Below are positions 17,047 to 24,655 of a DNA stretch of 64,000 bases, piece after piece. The notes beneath the pieces are model-generated. The model ran no database searches and was not told the DNA's origin. It saw only the letters and a program-made list of their open reading frames with translations. The stretch comes from Akkermansiaceae bacterium (GTDB taxonomy: Bacteria > Verrucomicrobiota > Verrucomicrobiia > Verrucomicrobiales > Akkermansiaceae), in NCBI GenBank assembly GCA_019634595.1, contig JAHCBC010000005.1:269407-333406 (forward strand), in the 5' to 3' direction. Both the position numbers and the translations under genes were made by a program. Position 1 is the stretch's first letter, and every line of letters begins with the position of its first letter.

Positions 17047-17928
17047 TCAAGCCACCGGGGTTCTCCGCGCACGCATGGCATCCCACGCGTAGATGAGGAC
17101 GGCGGCCCAGATCAGCGCGAAGGAGGCCAGGCGCAGGCTTCCCATCTCCTCCTGATAGAGCAGCCAGCCGATGAGGAACTGGATCGTCGGCCCGATGAAC
17201 TGGAGGATGCCCAGCGTGGTCAGGCTGATCTTCCGCGCCGCGTAGCCGAAGCACAGCAGCGGTGCGGCGGTGGCCACCCCGGTGGCGGCCACCAGCAGGA
17301 ACTGGGACGGGGAGGTGCCAAAGGCATCCGCAGGGGTGGAGGAATGGAGGATGAGCCATCCCAGGGCCAGCGGTGCCAGCAAAACTGTCTCCGCGGTGAG
17401 TCCTGCCAGCGAGCCGAGAGGGGTGCGCTTGCGGATGACGGCGTAGAGGGAGAACGTCACCGCCAGCGTCACCGCGATCCATGGGAACCTGCCGATGGCC
17501 TGCACCTGCAGCAGGACGCCGCAGAAAGCGATGGCGATGGCGGCGAGCTGCCCCCGGTTGTGCCTTTCCCCGAACCAGAGCGCGCCGAACAGCATGTTGA
17601 AGAACGGATTCAGATAGTAGCCCAGCGCGCCCTCGATGATGTGGTCGTTCAGCGTGGCCCAGATGTAGAGCAGCCAGTTGGAGGACAGCATGACTCCGGA
17701 CAGCAGGTGCCAGAAAACGGCGCGTGGGGATCTCAGTCCGGCGGAGAGCGAGCCGGTCTCCCGCCGCAGGCGGAGAATCAGCAGGAGGATCACCAGCGAC
17801 CAGAGCGTCCGCTGGGCGACGATCGAGATGGGAGGCAGGAAATGCAGCAGCTTCCAGAACACCGGAAGCACACCCCAGAGAAAGAAGGCGGCGATGGCGG
17901 CCAGGACTCCGGAGCGGGATGGGTTCAC
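17047..17928 (-). CDS. rarD: EamA-family transporter, RarD type
   Basis: The protein has 293 residues from a GTG complementary to 17926-17928, the usual RarD length, with ten hydrophobic segments in two EamA repeats. Landmarks are GVLAAIAAFFLWGVLPVFWK at the start, LSSNWLLYIWA in the middle and LQFIGPTIQFLIGW in the second repeat. RarD-like proteins are drug/metabolite-superfamily permeases, and the substrate is unknown. The frame is open for 48 codons further upstream, but that part is Pro/Ser/Arg-rich and overlaps the repeat element at 18027-18095, so the later GTG is preferred. Confidence 0.85.
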   Translation of the reverse strand: MNPSRSGVLAAIAAFFLWGVLPVFWKLLHFLPPISIVAQRTLWSLVILLLILRLRRETGSLSAGLRSPRAVFWHLLSGVMLSSNWLLYIWATLNDHIIEGALGYYLNPFFNMLFGALWFGERHNRGQLAAIAIAFCGVLLQVQAIGRFPWIAVTLAVTFSLYAVIRKRTPLGSLAGLTAETVLLAPLALGWLILHSSTPADAFGTSPSQFLLVAATGVATAAPLLCFGYAARKISLTTLGILQFIGPTIQFLIGWLLYQEEMGSLRLASFALIWAAVLIYAWDAMRARRTPVA

Positions 17929-18026
17929 TTCCGCGGAATCTGGCGGCGGCCGGTGCGGAATCCAAGAGGGAATGTGTCCAGGTGGGGAAGGGTGGTACAG
18001 TAGCAAATGGTAGGGCTGGCCTGGAC

Positions 18027-18095
18027 TGGGACCGCGGAATTCATTCCGCCCCGTAGAATCCAGCGAAACCAAGCGGAATGAATTCCGCGGTCCCA
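18027..18095. repeat. bipartite palindromic repeat (REP-pair type), copy 1
   Basis: Perfect inverted arms of 23 bp lie at 18027-18049 and 18073-18095. Each arm is itself a hairpin, GCGGAA-TTCA-TTCCGC. The 23-bp core begins cccgtagaatcc and ends gcgaaaccaa. The same core words and the same TTCA loop occur in the copy at 18697-18767. It lies in the 276-bp gap between the RarD-like gene and the deaminase gene, where no other feature is seen. Confidence 0.85.
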
Positions 18096-18204
18096 GCCCG
18101 GAAGTATCGGCGCGCCCGGCGGTCGCGGCCTACCGTATTCCAAAGGCCGCCACGCCCCAAGGGTTGCGCTTGGCAACGTCCGGACGGACGGCCAATGTCC
18201 ACCC

Positions 18205-18636
18205 ATGTCTTCCGAGCGTCTTTCGATCCCCCGTTACGCGATGGCGCTGGCGCATGTCGCCAGCCTTCGGTCGGAGGATCCGTACCGGAAAGTGGGGGCC
18301 GCGGCGCTTGATTTCGACAACCGGGTGATCGGAACGGCCTACAACGGCCTGGCTCCGGGGTTCATCGCTCCGGACGGATTCTGGGCGGACCGCGATGCCC
18401 GGCAGAAATTCATGCTCCATGCGGAGATCAACCTCTGCAGCCTGTTCAAGCGGGGGGAGGTGAAGCTGGTGGCCACCACCACCATGCCCTGCACCGCCTG
18501 CATGCAGACCCTGTGTTCCTATGGAATCAAGGAGATCTATTATCACGAAACCTACCACGTCTCCGATGCTCCGGAAATCGCGCGGATCTACGGGGTGAAG
18601 CTGGAACAGATCACGGACTACCCGATGGTGAAATGA
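18205..18636 (+). CDS. cytidine/deoxycytidylate deaminase family protein
   Basis: The protein has 143 residues with the zinc-dependent deaminase signature: HAE (in MLHAEINLC) supplying the His ligand and catalytic Glu, and PCTAC supplying the two Cys ligands. KVGAAALDFDNRVIGTAYNG resembles the substrate-side region of dCMP deaminases (GAxIV...IxxGYNG). dCMP to dUMP conversion is the most likely reaction. The gene stands alone and is bracketed by two copies of the same palindromic repeat, at 18027-18095 and 18697-18767. Confidence 0.8.
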   Translation: MSSERLSIPRYAMALAHVASLRSEDPYRKVGAAALDFDNRVIGTAYNGLAPGFIAPDGFWADRDARQKFMLHAEINLCSLFKRGEVKLVATTTMPCTACMQTLCSYGIKEIYYHETYHVSDAPEIARIYGVKLEQITDYPMVK

Positions 18637-18696
18637 ATCCCGGCCACAAATCCGCGTCCACCCGGCGCATCATCACGGCTACGGAATAGACTCATT

Positions 18697-18767
18697 GGAG
18701 CGCGGACTTCAGTCCGCCCCGGAGAATCCGGACTTTGCGAAACCAAGCGGACTGAAGTCCGCGCTCC
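18697..18767. repeat. bipartite palindromic repeat, copy 2
   Basis: Perfect inverted arms of 21 bp lie at 18697-18717 and 18747-18767, each folding as GCGGAC-TTCA-GTCCGC. The 29-bp core starts cccggagaatcc and ends gcgaaaccaa, as in copy 1 and in the same orientation. The stem bases differ from copy 1 by paired changes while the loop is unchanged. Confidence 0.85.
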
Positions 18768-18816
18768 GTTCCGGGAGTGATGACAAGCGGCCCGGCCGGT
18801 TGGCGTCGGAGTTTCC

Positions 18817-20370
18817 TCAGAGCTGGAAGGTATCCTCCGCAGGCGTCTTGCCGATGGAGATCTGGACCTCGCCGTTGGCTGCCAGGTGGGTGAGGCAGTG
18901 ATAGACGTCCTCCGGATCCGCATCGACTTCCTGAGCGATCGCATCCGCCGTCTTCGCATCCGCGATCAGGCGGCTGCGGACGCGGTTGAGGAGATCGAGG
19001 AAGATGCCGGCGGCTTTCTTGCCCGCCTCGACGCCCGGCTGGTGATAGGCGTTGATGTTGACCAGGGAGGCGTAGAAGGAAACCGCGCGCTCGAACAGGG
19101 CGATGAGCAGGCCAAGGTAGAACGGGGTGACTTCCGGGATGGAGATGGTGATGGATTTCCGGCCGGACTCATGGAGCGCCTTCCGCGTGCCGCGGAGGAA
19201 GCCCTGGAGGTAGTCCGCGCTGGTGGTGCCCGGGTCCACCTCGATGCTGGAACCGTTCCGGCCCTTGCGCACCTCGATGAACACGGCGAAGAAGTTGTTC
19301 ACGCCGTCCCGGAGCTGCTGCACGTAGGCGTGCTGGTCCGTGGAACCCTTGTTGCCATAGACGGCGATACCCTGGTTGACCACGTTTCCATCCAGATCGT
19401 GTTCCTTGCCGAGCGACTCCATGACGAGTTGCTGGAGATACTTCGAAAAGAGGACCAGCGAGTCCTTGTAAGGCAGGACGACCATGTCCTTCTCACCCTT
19501 GCCATTGCCCGCGTGGTGCCAGGCGAGGGCGAGGCGGAGCGCGGCGTTCGTGGCGGCGTCCGGCTTGCGCGTCTCCGCATCCATGGCGGCCGCACCGGCC
19601 AGGAGGGCGTCGATGTCGATGCCCTGGAGGGCGGCGGGGACGAGGCCCACCGTGGAAAGCACGGAGGTGCGGCCACCGACCCAGTCCTCCATCGGGAAGC
19701 GGGCCAGGAAACCGTTCTCGGTGGCGTATTTGTCGAGCTTTGAGCCGGAGCCGGTGATGGCGACGGTGTGTTTGCCGAAGTCGAGCGAGGCGGCGTCGTA
19801 GGCGGCCTTTGCCTCCAGCATGCCGTTGCGTGTCTCAGGGGTACCGCCGGATTTGGAAATGACCAGCACCAGGGTCTTGTTGAGGCCGCGCTTGCGGAGC
19901 TTGGCGATGACGTTGTCGATGCCCTGCGGATCGGTGTTGTCGAAGAAATGGAGGGGCAGGCGGGAGAACTGTCCGAGCGCATCCGCGACGAGCTGCGGAC
20001 CCAGAGCGGAACCACCGATGCCGATGAGCAGGATCTGTTCGAAGACGCCGCCGGAAGGTGGTGCCACGGCACCGGTGTGGACGTTCTCCGCGAAGGTCTT
20101 CAGGGCGGCGAGCGGTCCGGTGATTTCCGCGCGGAGTTCAGCCGTCGGGGCCAGGGCGGGGGTGCGCAGCCAGTAGTGGCCGACCATGCGCTGCTCATCC
20201 GGATTGGCGATGGCACCGCCCTCCAACTCCCGCATGTCCGTGAATGCTTTCGTGATGTTGCCTTCCAGCGAGGCGTCATGGCCCGCCGGGATATCCATCA
20301 GGGACAGGTCGAGGGAAAAGGCCAGCTTGGGGTATCGGACGATGCTTTGGTTGTAGGATTGCCAGGACAT
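18817..20370 (-). CDS. pgi: glucose-6-phosphate isomerase
   Basis: The protein has 517 residues from the ATG complementary to 20368-20370 (MSWQSYNQS). The double SIS fold is clear: LIGIGGSALGPQL at about 115-127, VLVISKSGGTPETRNG, the PGI signature region FPMEDWVGGRTSVLSTVGLVP, and NKGSTDQHAYVQQLRDG carrying the conserved His and Gln. It interconverts glucose-6-phosphate and fructose-6-phosphate in the cytoplasm. It follows apt by 22 bp on the same strand, so the two are probably cotranscribed. Confidence 0.95.
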   Translation of the reverse strand: MSWQSYNQSIVRYPKLAFSLDLSLMDIPAGHDASLEGNITKAFTDMRELEGGAIANPDEQRMVGHYWLRTPALAPTAELRAEITGPLAALKTFAENVHTGAVAPPSGGVFEQILLIGIGGSALGPQLVADALGQFSRLPLHFFDNTDPQGIDNVIAKLRKRGLNKTLVLVISKSGGTPETRNGMLEAKAAYDAASLDFGKHTVAITGSGSKLDKYATENGFLARFPMEDWVGGRTSVLSTVGLVPAALQGIDIDALLAGAAAMDAETRKPDAATNAALRLALAWHHAGNGKGEKDMVVLPYKDSLVLFSKYLQQLVMESLGKEHDLDGNVVNQGIAVYGNKGSTDQHAYVQQLRDGVNNFFAVFIEVRKGRNGSSIEVDPGTTSADYLQGFLRGTRKALHESGRKSITISIPEVTPFYLGLLIALFERAVSFYASLVNINAYHQPGVEAGKKAAGIFLDLLNRVRSRLIADAKTADAIAQEVDADPEDVYHCLTHLAANGEVQISIGKTPAEDTFQL

Positions 20371-20392
20371 GGTGTGCGGACGTTTTGTGAAA

Positions 20393-20917
20393 TCAGTAGG
20401 TGAGAAGGGCGTGGACGGGGTGGCCGGCGAGCTTTCCGCGCCCTTCCAGAAAGGCCAGTTCGATGACGAAGGAGATGCTGATGATGCGGGCTTCCAGCGT
20501 TCCGAGCAACCCGGCCGCGGCCGCGGCGGTGCCTCCGGTGGCCAGCAGATCATCGATGAGGAGAACATTCTCGCCAGGGGAGATGGCGTCCTGATGGAGT
20601 TCGATGACGGATTCCCCGTACTCCAGCGCATAGGCGGCCTGGTGGGTCCTCCACGGCAGTTTGCCCTTTTTCCGGATGGGGACGAATCCGGCTTCCAGCC
20701 GGTCCGCGACCGCGGCACCGAAGATGAAACCGCGCGCGTCGATCCCGGCCACCTTGTCCACCTTCGCCCCGCCTGCGGTTTCGCACAGCAGGTCGATCGT
20801 GCGGCGGAACAGCCGTCCGTCCGCCAGGATGGGGGTGATGTCCTTGAAGATGATGCCCTCCTTGGGGAAGTCGATCACGTCGCGGATGGCTGCGTGAAGC
20901 TCTGCGGATGCGGACAT
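20393..20917 (-). CDS. apt: adenine phosphoribosyltransferase
   Basis: The protein has 174 residues from the ATG complementary to 20915-20917. It starts in the typical Apt manner with an N-terminal helix followed by DFPKEGIIFKDITPIL. GIDARGFIFGAAVA and the PRPP-binding loop VLLIDDLLATGGTA are both present. It salvages adenine to AMP using PRPP. The gene is 22 bp upstream of pgi, and the 235-bp gap to nadA on the other side carries a repeat hairpin and a terminator-like stem. Confidence 0.95.
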   Translation of the reverse strand: MSASAELHAAIRDVIDFPKEGIIFKDITPILADGRLFRRTIDLLCETAGGAKVDKVAGIDARGFIFGAAVADRLEAGFVPIRKKGKLPWRTHQAAYALEYGESVIELHQDAISPGENVLLIDDLLATGGTAAAAAGLLGTLEARIISISFVIELAFLEGRGKLAGHPVHALLTY

Positions 20918-21040
20918 GCGGGGAGAGTCCAGATTTAGGCCCCAGGAATCAAGTGAAGAGGGCGAAATGCGATGAAACTGTCTCATGCCGTCCATGGATG
21001 CCATCATCAGCGGGAAGCTCCGCGTGGGGGAGCTGGGAGC

Positions 21041-21058
21041 GCCGGTCTTCAGACCGGC
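21041..21058. repeat. single hairpin related to the TTCA-loop repeats
   Basis: GCCGGTC-TTCA-GACCGGC forms a perfect 7-bp stem and is preceded by GGAGC, as in copy 2 at 18697. The loop is the same TTCA as in the two bipartite copies. No matching second arm is visible downstream. It looks like a solo or decayed member of the family, lying between nadA and apt. Confidence 0.6.
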
Positions 21059-21121
21059 ATCTTTTCCGTAGGGAAGCCCATGAAAAACCGGAGCGGACCT
21101 GTCAGTTGTCGTCCGCCCCGC

Positions 21122-21141
21122 CGAATCTCTCACGAGATTCG
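21122..21141 (-). terminator. hairpin downstream of nadA
   Basis: CGAATCTC pairs perfectly with GAGATTCG across a four-base loop, 11 bp beyond the nadA stop codon. No T-run follows, so termination efficiency is uncertain. It would separate nadA from apt. Confidence 0.45.
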
Positions 21142-21152
21142 TTACGTCGCGC

Positions 21153-22088
21153 TCACTTCGACTGCTCCAACATCCGCAGCAGCGGAGCCTCCGCCCGCTT
21201 GCGGATGTCCTCGGGCATTTCCACCCGGGGCTCCAGCTTGTCGAGGCAGTCGCGGAGCTTTTCGAGGGTATTCATCTTCATGTAGCGGCAGTCCGCGCAG
21301 GCGCAGCGGTCCGTCGGTCCGGCGATGAGGTTCTTGTCAGGAGCTTCCTTGCGCAGGCGGTGGAGCATGCCGCTCTCCGTCACGACGATGATGTTTTTCA
21401 CCGGTGCGTTCTTGACGTAGGTGACCATCTTTTCGGTGGAACAAACCTCGTCCGCCAGCAGGCGCACGGCTTGCGTGCACTCCGGGTGGGCGACCACCAG
21501 CGCGTCCGGGTACTCCGCCTTGATGCGGTTGATGGAGTCCCGCGTGAATTCGACGTGGACGTAGCAGTTGCCTTTCCAGAGATCCATCTTCCGGCCGGTC
21601 TGCTCCATGACCCAGGCACCGAGGTTCTCATCCGGGACGAAAAGGATGGGACGATCCGGCGGAGCCTGGTTGACGATCTTCAGCGCGTTTCCGGAGGTGC
21701 AGATCACGTCGCAGAGCGCCTTCACCGCGCCGGAGCAGTTGATGTAGGCGATGACGTAGTAGTTCTTTTCCGCGTTCGCCTTGAGGAATGCCTCAAGCTG
21801 CGGGGCGGGGCAGGACTGTTCCAGCGAGCAGCCGGCATCCTTGTCGGGAAGGACGACGATCTTTCCGGGGTTCACGATCTTGGCGGTTTCCGCCATGAAA
21901 TGCACGCCGCAGAAGACGATGACATCCGCATCCGTCGCCTTCGCGTGATAGGCGAGGCCGAGGGAATCCCCCACGTAGTCCCCCAGGTCCTGGATGTCTC
22001 CGGACTGGTAGTTGTGGACGAGGATGACGGCGTTCCGGGCTTTCTTGAGGGCCAGGATTTCCTCCTTCAGGTCGAGGGCGGCGGGCAT
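21153..22088 (-). CDS. nadA: quinolinate synthase
   Basis: The protein has 311 residues, the normal length for NadA. It has the three pseudo-repeat domains with HNYQSGDIQDLGDYVGDS near the start, FCGVHFMAETAKI, YINCSGAVKAL, the VVAHPECTQAV region and a C-terminal CACADC. These regions supply the cysteine ligands of the [4Fe-4S] cluster. It condenses iminoaspartate and dihydroxyacetone phosphate to quinolinate for NAD synthesis. It is 54 bp downstream of the zinc-ribbon bactofilin gene. nadB and nadC are not in this window. Confidence 0.95.
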   Translation of the reverse strand: MPAALDLKEEILALKKARNAVILVHNYQSGDIQDLGDYVGDSLGLAYHAKATDADVIVFCGVHFMAETAKIVNPGKIVVLPDKDAGCSLEQSCPAPQLEAFLKANAEKNYYVIAYINCSGAVKALCDVICTSGNALKIVNQAPPDRPILFVPDENLGAWVMEQTGRKMDLWKGNCYVHVEFTRDSINRIKAEYPDALVVAHPECTQAVRLLADEVCSTEKMVTYVKNAPVKNIIVVTESGMLHRLRKEAPDKNLIAGPTDRCACADCRYMKMNTLEKLRDCLDKLEPRVEMPEDIRKRAEAPLLRMLEQSK

Positions 22089-22142
22089 GCGGGGATTGTA
22101 AGCGAGATTTGGGGGAATGAAACCAGCGGCAATATGCGGTTG

Positions 22143-22967
22143 TCAGGATTTCGGGGACTGGATCATCTCGATGGCGCCGGTGTGCCTGGCCCCTTCCTTG
22201 ATGACGAGGGAGGCGGTTTTCACCAGTCCCTGGAGATGGGCGCGTTTCGCGAGGGTGATGGGGCCGGTGCAGGAGATCTGGCCGCGGACATTCCCGTCGA
22301 TGTAGGCGGATGCTGCGGTCACCGGGTTCAGGAACTCGACCCTCGCCCCGCGTTCCACGCGGAGCTGGCGGCAGGACACCTTGCCGAGAATCTTGCCGTG
22401 GCTGCGGATCACCAGGTCTCCGGAGCAATCGACCGACCCCGCGAGTTCGCCCAGCACGGTGAGGTGGTGGCACTGGATGGTGATTCCGGAAACCACGCCG
22501 GATTTTTCGATCATTACGTCGCCCCGGGTCTGGATCCGCCGGTTCCACGGCTCGGAAATGACGTAGTCGCGCAGGCTGATGTAGGCGCTGCACCGCGGGC
22601 ACTGGCTGGACTGGGCCTCCGCGACGGCCTTGTGGGTATGGCCGCAACTGAAGCAGGTCACCTCCCGGGGAGGCTTTTGCCGGAAAATGAGGCGGCGGAG
22701 CAGGGAAAGCTTCGGAGGAACGGCAGGTTGCGGTTTGAACGGGGTGACCTTCACCTGGGGTTCGCTCGCCGGGACTTCCGGCCGCACTTTGGCGAGGCGG
22801 GTGGCGGCCCGGTAGCGCGGAACCGCCTTGCCGTCGATCACCTGGAAATTCCCACGGCAGGACCGGCACTGCGTGGACACGACCATGGCGGGCTCAAGCT
22901 GGCGGTGCCCGCAGTCCGGGCACACCAGTTCGATGCGATGGCGCTTGGGCTCATCGGCCATGGTCAT
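22143..22967 (-). CDS. bactofilin-domain protein with two N-terminal zinc ribbons
   Basis: The 274-residue protein has an unusual order. A first C4 ribbon (CPDC at 16-19, CRSC at 34-37) is followed by a proline/lysine linker, a second ribbon (CFSC and CPRC, roughly 100-125), and then a bactofilin-like right-handed beta-helix of about 120 residues with short hydrophobic repeats. Bactofilins polymerise into membrane-associated filaments. The ribbons suggest an extra binding partner. It is encoded 29 bp downstream of a plain bactofilin gene, so the two may copolymerise. Confidence 0.8.
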   Translation of the reverse strand: MTMADEPKRHRIELVCPDCGHRQLEPAMVVSTQCRSCRGNFQVIDGKAVPRYRAATRLAKVRPEVPASEPQVKVTPFKPQPAVPPKLSLLRRLIFRQKPPREVTCFSCGHTHKAVAEAQSSQCPRCSAYISLRDYVISEPWNRRIQTRGDVMIEKSGVVSGITIQCHHLTVLGELAGSVDCSGDLVIRSHGKILGKVSCRQLRVERGARVEFLNPVTAASAYIDGNVRGQISCTGPITLAKRAHLQGLVKTASLVIKEGARHTGAIEMIQSPKS

Positions 22968-22996
22968 TCAGACGGGCAAGGGGCGAGTGGGGCTTT

Positions 22997-23545
22997 TCAA
23001 GCCTTGGTTCCCGCAAGTTCCTCTTGCTTCGGTTCCGCGGCGGGCTTGGACGCGGGAGCGCCTTGGGCCGGGGTGCCGACCGTCGATTTGCCGACGAAAA
23101 TGGCACCGGCTTCGATGGAAAGGGTCTTCGCCTTGATGTCGCCGACGACTTCAGCGCTGGACTTCAGTTCGACACGGTCCGTGACGCTGATGTTTCCATG
23201 CACCTTGCCGTAGATGACGACGGTGTTGGTCTTGATCTCCGCCTTGATGCGGGCGTTCTCACCGACGGTCAGGTTGCCGTCCGAGGAGATTTCGCCCTCG
23301 ATCTTGCCATCGACCACCAGGTCGTTGGCGAATTTGACGGTGCCTTTGATCTCCACGTCGGAAGAAAGCACATTCCGGGTGGCTCCAGCGGCAGGGCGAG
23401 CCTGGGAGGCGGCGCCGGAGGAAGGAGGAGCGGGAACGGAATAGGAAGATGCCGCAGGTGCGGAGGGAGCTGCCGGAGGGAGCTCTTGGGAAGGTGCCGG
23501 GCTGCCGGTGGGCCCGAGGTCTTGGCCGATTACTTTTTTGAACAC
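22997..23545 (-). CDS. bactofilin family cytoskeletal protein
   Basis: The 182-residue protein has a Pro/Ala/Ser-rich N-terminal tail (about 1-55), then a DUF583/bactofilin beta-helix core (about 60-155) with repeats such as VEIKGTVKFANDLVVDGKIEGEI, and an Ala/Pro/Lys-rich C-terminal tail. It should assemble into filaments that position envelope-modifying enzymes. It is part of a minus-strand run: TPR protein, bactofilin, zinc-ribbon bactofilin, nadA. Confidence 0.9.
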   Translation of the reverse strand: MFKKVIGQDLGPTGSPAPSQELPPAAPSAPAASSYSVPAPPSSGAASQARPAAGATRNVLSSDVEIKGTVKFANDLVVDGKIEGEISSDGNLTVGENARIKAEIKTNTVVIYGKVHGNISVTDRVELKSSAEVVGDIKAKTLSIEAGAIFVGKSTVGTPAQGAPASKPAAEPKQEELAGTKA

Positions 23546-23587
23546 GGATTAAAAGAGAGGTGGGTGAGATTGAATGTCAAACGGAAT

Positions 23588-24535
23588 TCAAGGATTTGGC
23601 GCGGTCTCAGGAGCTGGTGCTGGTGCCTCGGGAGCCGGTGCGGGTGCCTCAGGAGCCGGTGCGGGTGCCTCGGGAGCCGGTGCGGGTGCCTCGGGAGCTG
23701 GTGCGGGTGCCTCAGGAGCCGGTGCGGGTGCCTCGGGAGCTGGTGCGGGTGCCTCAGGAGCTGGTGCGGGTGCCTCGGGAGCTGGTGCGGGCGGGGCAGG
23801 GGTCAACCCGGGAAGGGAGAGGAGATTTTCCGGAGCCGGTGCGGGTGCATCACCAGGGGCAGGTTCCGGAGCAGGTGGTGGATCGATTTCCACGGGCGGC
23901 TTCGCGTTCAGCAGACCGATGCGGGAGGAAGCGGTGGTGGCGAAGTTGCTTCCGGGGAACTCGTTCTGCGCCTGTTCATAGTGTTTCCGCGCCTCGTCGG
24001 TCTTACCGGCGTTCTTCGCCAGATCGCCGAGCGAAAGAAGGGCATAGGGGGCGAGGAAGCGGGTGGCTTCTCCGCCGGAGACGATTTCCCCGAAGATTTT
24101 GGACGCTTCGTCCGCCTTGCCTTGGGCGGCCAGCTTGGAGGCGAGGCTGGCCTTGGCGGTTGCCAAGGCAGGATGTTCCGCTTGCTCCGAGATGAAGGAA
24201 CGGAGGGTGCTGATGGCATCGTCCTGCAGGCCGTCGGTCCATTGTTTTTCCGCGAGAAGCAGGCGTGCGCTGCCTCCGGCCGGAGTTTCCGGGTAATCCT
24301 TCACGAGCTTCTGCAGGGAGGCGAGATCCTCCGCCTGGCTGAGAGCGGCACCGGCGGTGTGCTGATGGCTTTTCTCAAGCCCCCGGTAGATGATGAAGGC
24401 AGCAGCCGCGATCACCACCACGACGGCCAGAATCAGAAGATTCTTCTGGTTGCGGTCGAGGAACTGGTCGAATGCGGACGGCTCTTGGGAGATCTCTCCG
24501 AGGGGACGGGGCGTTTCGTGGGAATCTGCGGACAT
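23588..24535 (-). CDS. membrane-anchored TPR protein with proline-rich repeat tail
   Basis: The 315-residue protein has a short cytoplasmic start, a transmembrane helix (about 34-52), then TPR-like helical repeats (about 65-210) of the YfgM/tetratricopeptide type. It ends in a tail of seven-residue APAPEAP units (about 248-310) encoded by a 21-bp tandem repeat. TPR domains mediate protein assembly, and the tail may cross the peptidoglycan or act as a spacer. It is the first gene of the bactofilin operon and is divergent from lpxB across 120 bp. Confidence 0.8.
   Translation of the reverse strand: MSADSHETPRPLGEISQEPSAFDQFLDRNQKNLLILAVVVVIAAAAFIIYRGLEKSHQHTAGAALSQAEDLASLQKLVKDYPETPAGGSARLLLAEKQWTDGLQDDAISTLRSFISEQAEHPALATAKASLASKLAAQGKADEASKIFGEIVSGGEATRFLAPYALLSLGDLAKNAGKTDEARKHYEQAQNEFPGSNFATTASSRIGLLNAKPPVEIDPPPAPEPAPGDAPAPAPENLLSLPGLTPAPPAPAPEAPAPAPEAPAPAPEAPAPAPEAPAPAPEAPAPAPEAPAPAPEAPAPAPEAPAPAPETAPNP
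23604..23792. repeat. nine-unit 21-bp coding tandem repeat
   Basis: Nine units of 21 bp, of the form gcctcgggagccggtgcgggt with variation at two or three positions, cover 189 bp and encode the proline-rich tail of the TPR protein. A 21-bp unit keeps the frame, so copy-number change would only lengthen or shorten the tail. Confidence 0.9.
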
Positions 24536-24655
24536 TTGGAAAGCTGGATTTCGCGGTGGGGCGGAGGCGTGATCAAAGCCGGGGCTGCGTCGAAAGCAAT
24601 CCGGAAGTCAGAAGGTGCGGATTTTTCGTGGTATTGCGGTGGGGGGACGCTATGG

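Noticed and set aside
23604..23792. Possible CRISPR array
   Set aside because: The repeats are contiguous 21-bp coding units without spacers and no cas gene is near.
23024..24655. N-terminal extension of lpxB
   Set aside because: The frame is open but lies opposite the bactofilin and TPR genes and translates the 21-bp repeat into a low-complexity string. The normal LpxB start is at 24656 or 24665.
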